29,412 nt of DNA from a virus: positions 1 through 29,412 of IMG/VR virus record IMGVR_UViG_3300005534_000034. One strand, given 5' to 3'. Within the stretch, counting starts at the first letter, position 1. Each line of letters starts with the position of its first letter. The notes beneath the pieces are model-generated. The model had not been told where the DNA came from, searched no databases, and saw only the letters and a list, made by a program, of their open reading frames with translations. Positions 1 through 8,072 of this stretch are shown here, piece by piece. The position numbers were made by a program, and so were the translations under genes.

Positions 1-1123
1 TTTCCACTGGCTGTGGCGGAGGTGCCCCGAAGCGAAGGGGATTGAAACGAAACGAGGTTGGTGACCACCCCGCCCTCTTTCAGAGTGGCGGAGGTGCCCC
101 GAAGCGAAGGGGATTGAAACACAGGTGTAGGGGCACCCTTCCGTGCACATGATGGACGTGGCGGAGGTGCCCCGAAGCGAAGGGGATTGAAACGCCATAA
201 TCACCATCTCTTGGTCCTGAATGGCTAAGGTGGCGGAGGTGCCCCGAAGCGAAGGGGATTGAAACCGGTCAAAGTGTTGTGACGACGCTGGTCAACTGAC
301 GGTGGCGGAGGTGCCCCGAAGCGAAGGGGATTGAAACCTTTTCGTGGGTTCCATGATCCTCCTTGCAGATCTGCGTGGCGGAGGTGCCCCGAAGCGAAGG
401 GGATTGAAACGCGCGAAGCTCGCCAACACCCCAACCAAGGTCTATAACGTGGCGGAGGTGCCCCGAAGCGAAGGGGATTGAAACACTACTATCTATCTAC
501 GCTAGGGCTTAGCTTTTTCAGCGTGGCGGAGGTGCCCCGAAGCGAAGGGGATTGAAACTGGTCCGTAGGCTACCCAAATGTCCACGGCGCGCAGCTGTGG
601 CGGAGGTGCCCCGAAGCGAAGGGGATTGAAACGACCGTCCCTTCCTCTGTGAACTGTCCGACTTCGATAGTGGCGGAGGTGCCCCGAAGCGAAGGGGATT
701 GAAACGGTCAGGCCGGCCCCGGGGGAAAACGTTCGTAATATGTGGCGGAGGTGCCCCGAAGCGAAGGGGATTGAAACCGGTGGGCAAGCGTCTCCTCATC
801 GTAGTTTGGCAAGTTGTGGCGGAGGTGCCCCGAAGCGAAGGGGATTGAAACTTGTTGTAAGCGTCTCCCACCGTCAACATCAAGAGGGTGGCGGAGGTGC
901 CCCGAAGCGAAGGGGATTGAAACAGCCGCTTCATGGATTCAGCTAACTCCTTGCAAACGTCCAGAGTGGCGGAGGTGCCCCGAAGCGAAGGGGATTGAAA
1001 CCTTTTTGCACCATTGCCACACCATATAGCCGGAATATGTGGCGGAGGTGCCCCGAAGCGAAGGGGATTGAAACTCGGCGGAGGGGTCGGACTTGCATCC
1101 TTCCCCAAAAGTGGCGGAGGTGC
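1..1123 (+). CRISPR. CRISPR array, leader-proximal part (15 full repeats plus the left piece of a 16th)
   Basis: Fifteen identical 36-bp repeats start at 13, 85, 158, 230, 302, 375, 449, 523, 597, 670, 742, 816, 888, 966 and 1039. A 13-base piece of a sixteenth (1111-1123) stops at an insertion sequence. The repeat begins GTGGCGGAGGTGCCCC and ends GGGGATTGAAAC. CCCC/GGGG can pair around GAAGCGAA, and ATTGAAAC would be the usual 8-nt crRNA 5' handle, so the array is read on the + strand. Spacers are 36-38 nt except 924-965, which is 42 nt. Bases 1-12 are the end of a further spacer, so the array continues off the left edge. The repeat type (36 nt, ATTGAAAC) is of the kind seen with type I and type III systems. 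The subtype cannot be set because no cas gene lies in the window. Confidence 0.98.
1119..1123. repeat. Target-site duplication of the IS21 element, left copy
   Basis: GGTGC here is the last part of the interrupted CRISPR repeat. It is duplicated at 3891-3895. The two repeat fragments (13 and 28 bases) sum to 41, which is exactly the 36-bp repeat plus 5 duplicated bases. Confidence 0.9.
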
Positions 1124-1258
1124 TGGGGATTCCGCGCCAAGACGAACGCGATTCCGGGGTGAACGCGAAAATCGTTCCGGGATGAAGGCGAACGGGATTC
1201 CGGGGTGATCGCGAACGAGGATTCCGGCGGGAAGGCGAACGGTTTTCGCTCAGAACCC
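1124..1258 (+). repeat. IS21 left-end multiple transposase-binding repeats
   Basis: After the terminal TGGGGATTCC, several degenerate copies of GCGAACGnGATTCCGGG follow, at about 1143-1159, 1161-1181, 1186-1205 and 1209-1228. The inverse orientation appears in the right end. Such subterminal repeat sets are characteristic of IS21 elements, where they bind IstA. Confidence 0.75.
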
Positions 1259-1372
1259 GGAATCGTTTTCGCGATGGCCCGGAATGATTTCCACAAGCAG
1301 AGTGACGCTGGACATCACAATGGCAAGACCTCCCTCTGAAAGTGAGGGAGATTGCCAGCCAGGAGACTGTCC

Positions 1373-2899
1373 ATGCGGAAACTCAAGGAGGTGCTTCGCC
1401 TCCGTCATGAACTGAAGTTGGGCTACCAGCAGATCGGGCGCAGTTGTGCGATCGCGACGAGTTCGGTGCACAAGTATCTGAAGCGTGCCGAGGCGGCCAA
1501 GATCACGTGGCCGTTGCCCGAGGGCTGGGACGAAACCAAGCTGGAAGCGGTGCTGTTTCCCGAAGACGCCAGCAGGAAACCGCCTCGCGCAGAACGCCCG
1601 TCGCCGGACTTCACACACATCCACCAAGAGCTACGTTCTAACAAGCACGTGACGCTGCAGTTGTTGTGGGAAGAATATCGCGCCGTGAATCCGGAGGGCT
1701 ATCGTTATTCGCGATTCTGTTATTTGTACCAGCGCTGGCGCGCGAAGCTTGATGTGGTGCTGCGGCAGGAGCACAAGCCGGGGGAGAAGATGTTTGTAGA
1801 TTGGGCGGGCGCGACCATTCCGGTGCACGATCCGCGGACGGGTGAAGCCTGGCAGGCTCCGCTGTTTGTGGCCGCACTGGGAGCAAGCTCCTACACTTGG
1901 GCTGAGGCCACGCGCGACATGCAGATGGAATGCTGGCTGAAAGCGCACGTCCACGCCTTCGAACATTTTCATGGAATCCCGTCGCTGGCGGTGCCTGATA
2001 ACACCAAGACCGGGGTAACCAAGGCGCACCGCTACGATCCCGATCTGAATCCGACCTATTACAACTTCGCCGGGCACTGCGGGTTCGGCATTGTTCCGGC
2101 GCGGCCGCGCAAGCCGCGCGACAAAGCCAAAGTAGAAAATGCGGTGCAAGTGGCCCAGAGATGGATCGTGGCGGCGCTGCGGCATCGCAAGTTCTTTTCC
2201 CTAGAGGACCTGAACGCGGCGATTGGTGAGCTACTTCACAACCTCAACCACCGGCCGTTTCGCAAAAAAGACGGAACGCGAGCCAGCGTGTGGGAGGCCG
2301 TGGACAGACCCGCCCTGAAGCCACTACCTTCGGAACCGTTCGACTTGAGTCAGTGGTCGCGGGCGCGCGTCAACATCGATTACCACGTCGCCTTCGATGC
2401 GAACTTTTATAGTGTGCCGTACAACCTCGTGCACGAACTGGTGGAGATCCGCTCGACGCCAACCATCGTTGAGATCCTGCACAAAGGCGCGCGCGTGGCC
2501 TCGCACCTGCGTCATCGCGGACGCGGACAGGCCGTCACCAACGACGAGCACCGCCCCAAGAGTCACCGCGCGCATCTGGAATGGACTCCTTCGCGCATGA
2601 TCCATTGGGCGGAAACCATCGGGCCGAACACAGCGCGTTTATTTGAGCGGATCATGAGCGACAAGCCGCATCCGGAAATGGGTTATCGCGGTTGCCTGGG
2701 CATCATCCGGTTGGCGGAGAAGTATTCAGCACGGCGCGTGGAGGCAGCGTGCGAGCGAGCGTTGCTCAGCAACGCCTGCCGCTACAAAAGCGTCGAATCG
2801 ATCCTGAAAAACTCGATCGATCAAGTGCCGCTATCTCCTTCGCCGCAGTCCTCCACTCCGCCGCACGATAATCTGCGCGGCCCGGAGTACTTCGAATAG
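1373..2899 (+). CDS. istA: IS21-family transposase IstA
   Basis: DDE recombinase that cuts and joins the element ends. The start at 1373 is chosen because AGGAG lies at 1361-1365, seven bases upstream, which gives 508 aa, normal for IstA. The N-terminus holds a helix-turn-helix (about residues 1-40, with the 'LGYQQIGRSCAIATSSVHKY' pattern). The catalytic core shows VDWAG (D143), VPDN (D209) and KAKVEN (E255), which together form the D-D-E triad, so the enzyme looks intact. A C-terminal beta-rich domain with 'YSVPYNLVHELVEIR' follows, as in the family. The istB gene starts 10 bases after the stop, so the two are expressed together. A promoter is probably inside the IS left end but is not clear. 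Family assignment is secure. Confidence 0.97.
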   Translation: MRKLKEVLRLRHELKLGYQQIGRSCAIATSSVHKYLKRAEAAKITWPLPEGWDETKLEAVLFPEDASRKPPRAERPSPDFTHIHQELRSNKHVTLQLLWEEYRAVNPEGYRYSRFCYLYQRWRAKLDVVLRQEHKPGEKMFVDWAGATIPVHDPRTGEAWQAPLFVAALGASSYTWAEATRDMQMECWLKAHVHAFEHFHGIPSLAVPDNTKTGVTKAHRYDPDLNPTYYNFAGHCGFGIVPARPRKPRDKAKVENAVQVAQRWIVAALRHRKFFSLEDLNAAIGELLHNLNHRPFRKKDGTRASVWEAVDRPALKPLPSEPFDLSQWSRARVNIDYHVAFDANFYSVPYNLVHELVEIRSTPTIVEILHKGARVASHLRHRGRGQAVTNDEHRPKSHRAHLEWTPSRMIHWAETIGPNTARLFERIMSDKPHPEMGYRGCLGIIRLAEKYSARRVEAACERALLSNACRYKSVESILKNSIDQVPLSPSPQSSTPPHDNLRGPEYFE

Positions 2900-2909
2900 G
2901 AGCAACCCC

Positions 2910-3647
2910 ATGCTACAGGAACCAATGATGGAAAAACTGTCGGCCATGCGCCTGTTCGGCATGCTGGATGCTTTGAAGGTCCAGGAGCAAGATCCGGCCA
3001 TGCGCGAGTTGAGCTTTTTGGAACGGCTGAGTCTGTTGGTGGATCAACAGTGGACCTGGCGCGAAAATCAAGCACTCGCACGCCGGCTGCAGGCAGCGAG
3101 ACTCAAAGGCGCCGCTGTCGAGGACATCGATTACCGCACCTCGCGCGGACTCGATAAAAGCGTGATTCGCGCACTGGCGCAAAAGTCCGCGTGGGTGGAG
3201 CAGCACGAAAACATCTTCGTACTCGGACCCACTGGTGTGGGCAAGAGCTTCGTCGCGTGCGCGCTGGCACAGAAAGCCTGCCGCGATGGATACTCAGCGC
3301 TGTACACGCGAGCGCCGGCGCTGTTCCGTGATCTAACAATCGCCCGAGCCGACGGTAGTCTGCGTAGTCTGCTCGCCCGGTTGGGCCGAATCGACGTGCT
3401 GGTGATCGACGATTGGGCCATGGCTCCTCTAGCCGAAACCGAACGGCGAGACTTCTGGGAGATCTGCGAGGACCGCTATCAAACGCGTTCGACGATCCTC
3501 ACTTCGCAACTGCCGGTGCTGCGTTGGCACGAACAGATCGGCGATCCCACTGCTGCCGACGGCATCCTCGACCGACTGGTGCATAACGCGCATCGGATCG
3601 AAATGCGCGGCGATTCCATGCGCAAGAAGCGCAGTGCTGCGAGCTGA
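2910..3647 (+). CDS. istB: IS21-family helper ATPase IstB
   Basis: AAA+ (DnaA/DnaC-related) ATPase that selects target DNA and stimulates IstA. It is 245 aa, the usual size. The N-terminal helical IstB domain (about residues 1-95) is followed by Walker A GPTGVGKS (106-113) and Walker B VLVIDD (163-168), with a sensor-like 'STILTSQLP' near 190-200. The C-terminus is basic (MRKKRSAAS). It follows istA by 10 bases in the same direction, the standard IS21 order. No frameshift or missing motif is visible, so the element should still be able to transpose. The alternative, a replication protein DnaC, is ruled out by context. Confidence 0.97.
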   Translation: MLQEPMMEKLSAMRLFGMLDALKVQEQDPAMRELSFLERLSLLVDQQWTWRENQALARRLQAARLKGAAVEDIDYRTSRGLDKSVIRALAQKSAWVEQHENIFVLGPTGVGKSFVACALAQKACRDGYSALYTRAPALFRDLTIARADGSLRSLLARLGRIDVLVIDDWAMAPLAETERRDFWEICEDRYQTRSTILTSQLPVLRWHEQIGDPTAADGILDRLVHNAHRIEMRGDSMRKKRSAAS

Positions 3648-3796
3648 CGCTCACAGGGCTTCTGAGTGCTGGGGCGGGGACAAGGGCTGCCGCCCCTTTC
3701 CCCGCACCCCTTTCTCCGCTTGCGGCTTTCTACCTTCGCTGCGCTCCGGACCGGTTTTCCTTGACGAACGCGAACACTTATTGCAAAATCAAACTG

Positions 3797-3890
3797 CCAG
3801 CGTCGCTACGCTCCGAGAATTTTCGCCTTCGGCCCGGAATGCCGTTCGCGTTCCTCCCGGAATCGATGTTCGCCTTCGGTGGAATCCCCA
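3797..3890 (-). repeat. IS21 right-end multiple transposase-binding repeats
   Basis: Read on the minus strand this end starts TGGGGATTCCACCGAAGGCG. It repeats the GCGAAC...ATTCCGGG motif at least three times (around 3872-3850, 3855-3830 and 3830-3815), mirroring the left end. The stretch 3648-3796 between istB and these repeats shows no gene. Confidence 0.7.
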
Positions 3891-4577
3891 GGTGCCCCGA
3901 AGCGAAGGGGATTGAAACCTGTTGGGTTGGGTTCTGCAAACCCAACCTTTACCGTGGCGGAGGTGCCCCGAAGCGAAGGGGATTGAAACGGCCGGTACGG
4001 GTGGTTGGGTATTAGTCTCGCCCAAGTGGCGGAGGTGCCCCGAAGCGAAGGGGATTGAAACACGTCGCCGTGGACCTTAACGCCGACCCAAATTTTCTCA
4101 GGTGGCGGAGGTGCCCCGAAGCGAAGGGGATTGAAACATTCCTGAAGTGTCAGGCTTGGAAATAGGAATCAACCCGTGGCGGAGGTGCCCCGAAGCGAAG
4201 GGGATTGAAACACGGCTACCTCCCCGTCCACTGCGGGGAGAGGTTTTGGGTGGCGGAGGTGCCCCGAAGCGAAGGGGATTGAAACAGACCGGCAACGCCG
4301 GCAGGGAGTGAGCAATCACTCCCGTGGCGGAGGTGCCCCGAAGCGAAGGGGATTGAAACTGCAACAAAACAACGCGGTCGACGAGACAACCGAGAGTGGC
4401 GGAGGTGCCCCGAAGCGAAGGGGATTGAAACCAAGCGCCGTCAGCCCGGCATCCTCGGCCAGCGCACCGGTGGCGGAGGTGCCCCGAAGCGAAGGGGATT
4501 AAAACGCGGTAAGACGACCGCGGGTACCAGTTTCTGTTGTGTGACGGAGGTGCCCCGAAGCGAAAAGGGATTGAAAC
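3891..4577 (+). CRISPR. CRISPR array, trailer part (right piece of the split repeat plus 9 repeats)
   Basis: The 28-base right piece of the interrupted repeat (3891-3918, starting with the duplicated GGTGC) is followed by repeats at 3954, 4026, 4102, 4176, 4250, 4324, 4396, 4470 and 4541, giving nine spacers of 35-40 nt. The first seven full repeats are identical to those left of the IS. The repeat at 4470 ends ATTAAAAC. The last (4541-4577) is 37 bases with GTGACGG and an extra A run (GCGAAAAGGGA). Decay at this end marks it as the trailer, so these are the oldest spacers. The whole array holds 25 repeats and 24 full spacers. Transcription from the leader now has to cross the 2.8-kb IS to reach this half. 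Confidence 0.98.
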
Positions 4578-4918
4578 TACTGCTGCCTCTGCGTCCGGCG
4601 AACGCTTGGTCCGTGTCGATCTCAGCGTGGGCATTGCAAACTGGGCACATCATGCTCCATCGACCATCAGAACCCCACGTGGAATGGTGGTTGACGTCAT
4701 GCACTTGCAGTGTTGATGATAGCTGTTCTCGAGGGAGCAGTGGTTGACCACGATTCGTAGTTCGGTGCAACCGCCTCGGCGCCGCTACGAGCACAGGTGT
4801 TCTTGCTTTCGCGTGTTGGGCTCGGTTCATTCTGAGGAGCAGAGCAGGTTACCTACGTCAACGGAACAAACAACACCGCCTATAAGTAAGACTTTCGGCC
4901 AATCCTCGTTACTGGGAT
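4578..4918. other. Gap between CRISPR trailer and the PBP operon
   Basis: No convincing complete gene is seen. On the minus strand, roughly 4600-4720 translates to a protein-like stretch with 'VHDVNHHSTW' and a CPVC knuckle ('MMCPVCNAHAEI'), but that frame runs on into CRISPR repeats, so at most it is a fragment of a lost gene. A TATAAG hexamer at 4881-4886 is a possible -10 element for the downstream operon, but no good -35 sits at the right distance. No terminator with a T run is evident. Confidence 0.4.
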
Positions 4919-6991
4919 ATGGCGACTCTCTCCACGATTCCATCGGTGCCGACGGGGCGGACGCCGGTACGTTTGGCTTCCCACCTTTTCGCGGGGGCGA
5001 TTGCCCTACTGTTCCTGCTAATCATGGTCGCGTTGCGGACGCGGCCGGATGCGGTCCACGGGGGCGCATATCTACGCGCATTCGTGGCGCGGAGCGCCGA
5101 CTTTGCGTTCTTCGGGGCTGCGCTTAGCGCTTTTGCCGCGCTGACATTCAAGTGCCGCGTAACGAAGGCTGCAACGATTGGAGCACTAGCCGCGGTGTTC
5201 GTTCAGATCCTGCTGACCTTATGGCTCGCCTGGCAATACGACGGGCTGTTAATCCAGAGAGCGAGCGATGTCCGGCAACAGCTTGGCGTCATTACGGTCG
5301 ACAGACCAGACGGGCCGATCTCCGTAAAGGCGCTAGCAGGCGCCAATTATTCGCTGAACGATCCAGTCGGGGAGATCACCAAGACCGAGGAGTCGCTTCT
5401 ACTGGCCGCCGAGGATGAACGTTTCCTTGACCGCATCACGAACGTTGACCCGATCGCGCTAATACGCGCCGCCTTCGCCTCTTTCGAACACTATGCTCTG
5501 CACCGGAAACAACGGCAGGGCGCTAGCGGCGTTTCGGAGCAGGTGAGCGGCTTTCTTGTGGGCATACGCCCGGGGCTGAGCGCGGGAATGTGGCGCGAAA
5601 AAGTCGTCAAGATGTTAGTCGCATTTCGAGTTGACGACCGCTTCTCGCGGGAACAGATCGAGCGGCTTTATCTTTCCATGTGTCCGTTCGGAACCGCAGG
5701 TGGGCATGAGGTGATCGGGATTGCGAGCGCCGCAGGCGTATTCTACGGCGTCGACCATACGCAGCTCACAATTGCGCAGGCGGCGGAACTCATGGCGCGT
5801 CTCAAGGCTCCGAGCGTGTTGTTCCCTTACAAACGCGATGGGGAGGATGAGCCCAGGTTTGAACAGCGACTGAATCGACTTCGCGAGCGCATGGAGGCCG
5901 TTCTGAACGTTGCCGAGCACAGAGGGTGGATCACAGGCGCCCAGCGACGCGAGGCGGCCGATCAGTTTCTCAGTGCACTCGCAACTCCTTCGCAAGCGGC
6001 TGCGAGGGCACATGTTGAGCATGCTACGTCATTGTTCGAGGCAGTTCGCAAAGTTGTGCCCGAGGCTCATGCCCGTCATCTCGAAGTTGCAGTGCATGAG
6101 GACGCGGCGCTCGAAGCTGTACTCATGAAGGCAGTACGAGACGGTATTGCGGAGTTCACACCACGGCTGCCGGTTCGGCAACATCACGACGACCACGTTG
6201 ATGTCGACGCCGTACTAATCGACGGATCGGGCGCGATTCTGGCTCAGACCGGACTGGTAAACGAACCCGATGACATGGCCTCGCAAATCAAGCCGGAGCA
6301 CTATGCACTCGCCTTGCAGGAAGGTATCTTGACCTCAATGCATGAGCGCATTCCGGGCCGGCACGATCTCGCGGAGGACGGTCTGGCGCATAGCATTAAC
6401 GAGGACGCATACGCAGTGGCGCGGGCTATTGGGCTGCCGAAGGTGGTGGAACACCTGCGCACACAGGGATACCACGTGGTTGGGCCGTATCTTCCAGTGG
6501 TGATCGGCGCCGGAGTGACGGGGTCGCCCATGCTAGTCGCCGGAAATTTCCTGAAGTTCTCGTACGATCGGCCAGGGTACCGGGTGGAGGCCTCGCCGAT
6601 CGCATCCATTACTGACGCGAACACCGGGGCCGTGTTGTATGAACCGGCCCGTGCGCGAGTATTCCGGCCGGAGGTGGCGGAGCAAGTGCGGTCGGCGATG
6701 GAGAAGGTCAGTTCGCACGGAACGGCAGCGCGGCAACTTTCGCGCCTGACGGAGGAACATCCTATTGCGGCAAAGACCGGCACTGCAGGATTCTTCCGCC
6801 GGGGCTATTGGCAGGGCAGAGGTGGGTCGTGGTGTATCGCAATCGATTCGGCGACGGGGTATATCACCACGGTACGCGTGCGTTGGCGAAGCGGTAGACC
6901 GCTCGAGTTGGAGGGCGGCAGCAGCGCTGCATTAATTGTGCGTGAGGTTATCGCGGGATCTCGCGTTTTGGAGAAAGGAGGTAGTCGATGA
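4919..6991 (+). CDS. Divergent class A penicillin-binding protein (GT51 + transpeptidase)
   Basis: 690-aa membrane protein of the bifunctional peptidoglycan synthase family. Hydrophobic segments lie at about 22-40, 60-77 and 85-106, more than the single anchor usual for the family. The GT51 domain follows: 'AAEDERF' (E165, catalytic Glu of motif 1), 'GASGVSEQ' (201-208, where GGSTxTQQ is usual), 'EKVVKMLVAFRVDDRFS' (227-243, where RKxxE is usual), 'IERLYLSMCPFG' and 'LTIAQAAELMARLKAPS'. The C-terminal transpeptidase keeps all three motifs: SQIK (S455, K458), SIN (492-494) and KTGT (619-622). The transpeptidase should therefore work on peptide crosslinks, while the glycosyltransferase looks altered. 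It is the first gene of the operon, and its stop overlaps the next start by ATGA. The start codon has only a weak upstream GGGAT, so the exact start is moderately sure. The domain call is firm. A role specific to this operon is inferred. Confidence 0.9.
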   Translation: MATLSTIPSVPTGRTPVRLASHLFAGAIALLFLLIMVALRTRPDAVHGGAYLRAFVARSADFAFFGAALSAFAALTFKCRVTKAATIGALAAVFVQILLTLWLAWQYDGLLIQRASDVRQQLGVITVDRPDGPISVKALAGANYSLNDPVGEITKTEESLLLAAEDERFLDRITNVDPIALIRAAFASFEHYALHRKQRQGASGVSEQVSGFLVGIRPGLSAGMWREKVVKMLVAFRVDDRFSREQIERLYLSMCPFGTAGGHEVIGIASAAGVFYGVDHTQLTIAQAAELMARLKAPSVLFPYKRDGEDEPRFEQRLNRLRERMEAVLNVAEHRGWITGAQRREAADQFLSALATPSQAAARAHVEHATSLFEAVRKVVPEAHARHLEVAVHEDAALEAVLMKAVRDGIAEFTPRLPVRQHHDDHVDVDAVLIDGSGAILAQTGLVNEPDDMASQIKPEHYALALQEGILTSMHERIPGRHDLAEDGLAHSINEDAYAVARAIGLPKVVEHLRTQGYHVVGPYLPVVIGAGVTGSPMLVAGNFLKFSYDRPGYRVEASPIASITDANTGAVLYEPARARVFRPEVAEQVRSAMEKVSSHGTAARQLSRLTEEHPIAAKTGTAGFFRRGYWQGRGGSWCIAIDSATGYITTVRVRWRSGRPLELEGGSSAALIVREVIAGSRVLEKGGSR

Positions 6992-8067
6992 GAGGCCCGT
7001 TTTTGACGATGGCGGCGATGGTGATAGCGCAGGCGCAAGTTTCACTGACCGTGGGATTAGATACCTCGCGCAGCGAGGCGACGGTGTGGGCCGAGGCGCA
7101 AAGCGAGGCCAAGCGGATCATTGAGACTCTGCCCGACGGGACGCATGCCACTATCTTCACCCTTGGTGGAAGCGTGCACCGTGTGTTTGATGGAAACATC
7201 AATTCAGCACGCCGTTCAGAGGCGCTGCGGCAGTTGGATGCAGCGCGGCCCGCGGAGATGAATACCGATCTGGCGGCTGCGATGGCCGACAGCGTCGCTA
7301 GCATGAATGGTTTGCCTGGCCGTCACATCTTTGTGCTCATTTCTGACTGCAAGAACATGCCGGAACGCAAGAGCCATTATCGTGGGCGAAGTTTCCAGCA
7401 GGTTTTAAACGAGGTGAAGCTGCCGGCCGGAACGGAGTTGTTCGTGCGCGTAACTGGAAATGAGCCGCTGTCATCATCGAAACCGGGTATTAGCATCCTG
7501 CGAACTTTGCCGGACTGGCGCGCCGTGCTGCGGTTACAGGCGCCCGTACTTCCGCCGAAATCTTCACCCGCGCCCGACTTTCATCGTTGGTTGCTCGCGG
7601 CGGCCATCGCGGTTGCCCTAATGGTCGTGTTGGTGATCGTGCTTGTTCGTCTGCGCCACGCACCTAACAATGATGGGGCGGAGTTGGAAGCTGCCGTGGA
7701 GTTTCCCATAGAAGAACGTCTCCCGTCGAGCGACACGTTAGAAGGGATGACGTACACCGTACAGCGGGCGGGCTCACTTGAGTGGGTCTCACTGGGAACA
7801 GAGGACCGGAGGGAGATAACCATCGGCGACGATCCCCTGGCCGAGATTGAGGTCGCGGGCGCGGAAGGAGTGCTGCTGCGGTTGGAGTTGGCGTTGGATG
7901 ATCGAATGACGCTCGCCAATATCGGACGTGCGCCTGTGCGGGTAGGTAAGAAGACAATTGCCCCAGGGGTTCGGCAGACGCTGCCACCGGGCGGCGCGCA
8001 GATCGGAATCGGACGCGAGGTTTTCGAGGTGTATCCGGAGATGGTTATCAAAACGGTGGAGAGGTGA
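6988..8067 (+). CDS. Signal peptide-VWA-TM-FHA-like membrane protein
   Basis: 359 aa. Residues 1-16 form a short signal sequence (ending AQA). A von Willebrand A-type domain follows with a complete MIDAS: DTSRS (D25, S27, S29), T93 in 'EMNTDL' and D120 in 'LISDCKN'. This predicts metal-dependent protein binding outside the cytoplasmic membrane. One strong TM helix lies at about 201-221, then a basic RLRH. The cytoplasmic C-terminus (about 250-350) has the strand pattern of an FHA domain ('ITIGDDPLAEIEV', 'IGIGREVFEV'), but the phosphothreonine-binding IGR...S..H residues are absent (IGDD here), so phosphopeptide binding is doubtful. It starts inside the stop of the PBP gene and ends just before the tubulin-like gene. 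By topology it could bridge a periplasmic partner (the PBP) and a cytoplasmic one. VWA call firm; FHA-like call tentative. Confidence 0.8.
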   Translation: MRGPFLTMAAMVIAQAQVSLTVGLDTSRSEATVWAEAQSEAKRIIETLPDGTHATIFTLGGSVHRVFDGNINSARRSEALRQLDAARPAEMNTDLAAAMADSVASMNGLPGRHIFVLISDCKNMPERKSHYRGRSFQQVLNEVKLPAGTELFVRVTGNEPLSSSKPGISILRTLPDWRAVLRLQAPVLPPKSSPAPDFHRWLLAAAIAVALMVVLVIVLVRLRHAPNNDGAELEAAVEFPIEERLPSSDTLEGMTYTVQRAGSLEWVSLGTEDRREITIGDDPLAEIEVAGAEGVLLRLELALDDRMTLANIGRAPVRVGKKTIAPGVRQTLPPGGAQIGIGREVFEVYPEMVIKTVER

Positions 8068-8072
8068 ATCGC

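Larger units (their letters stand above)
1124..3890 (+). mobile_element. IS21-family insertion sequence, 2767 bp, complete
   Basis: The element begins TGGGGATTCC and ends GGAATCCCCA, a perfect 10-bp terminal inverted repeat with the TG...CA ends usual for IS21. It is flanked by the 5-bp direct repeat GGTGC, within the 4-8 bp range of the family. It carries two consecutive genes, a DDE transposase (istA) and an AAA+ helper ATPase (istB), both apparently intact. It sits exactly inside a CRISPR repeat and splits the array. The left and right subterminal regions carry several copies of a GCGAACGnGATTCCGGG-like motif, which are the expected multiple transposase-binding repeats. Both open frames and the perfect duplication suggest a recent, possibly active insertion. 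Confidence 0.97.

Noticed and set aside
225-1108. Long open frames on both strands through the CRISPR array, with repeated 'FNPLRFGAPPP' or 'PEAKGIET' peptides
   Set aside because: They are translations of the 36-bp repeat, which has no stop in several frames; not genes.
1-4577. Possible self-targeting: spacers matching the neighbouring phage block
   Set aside because: Reading by eye found only matches of about 10 bases or fewer; a proper search is needed but nothing supports it now.
3789-4634. Minus-strand frames through the second half of the array
   Set aside because: Same artefact: the peptide periodicity equals repeat plus spacer.
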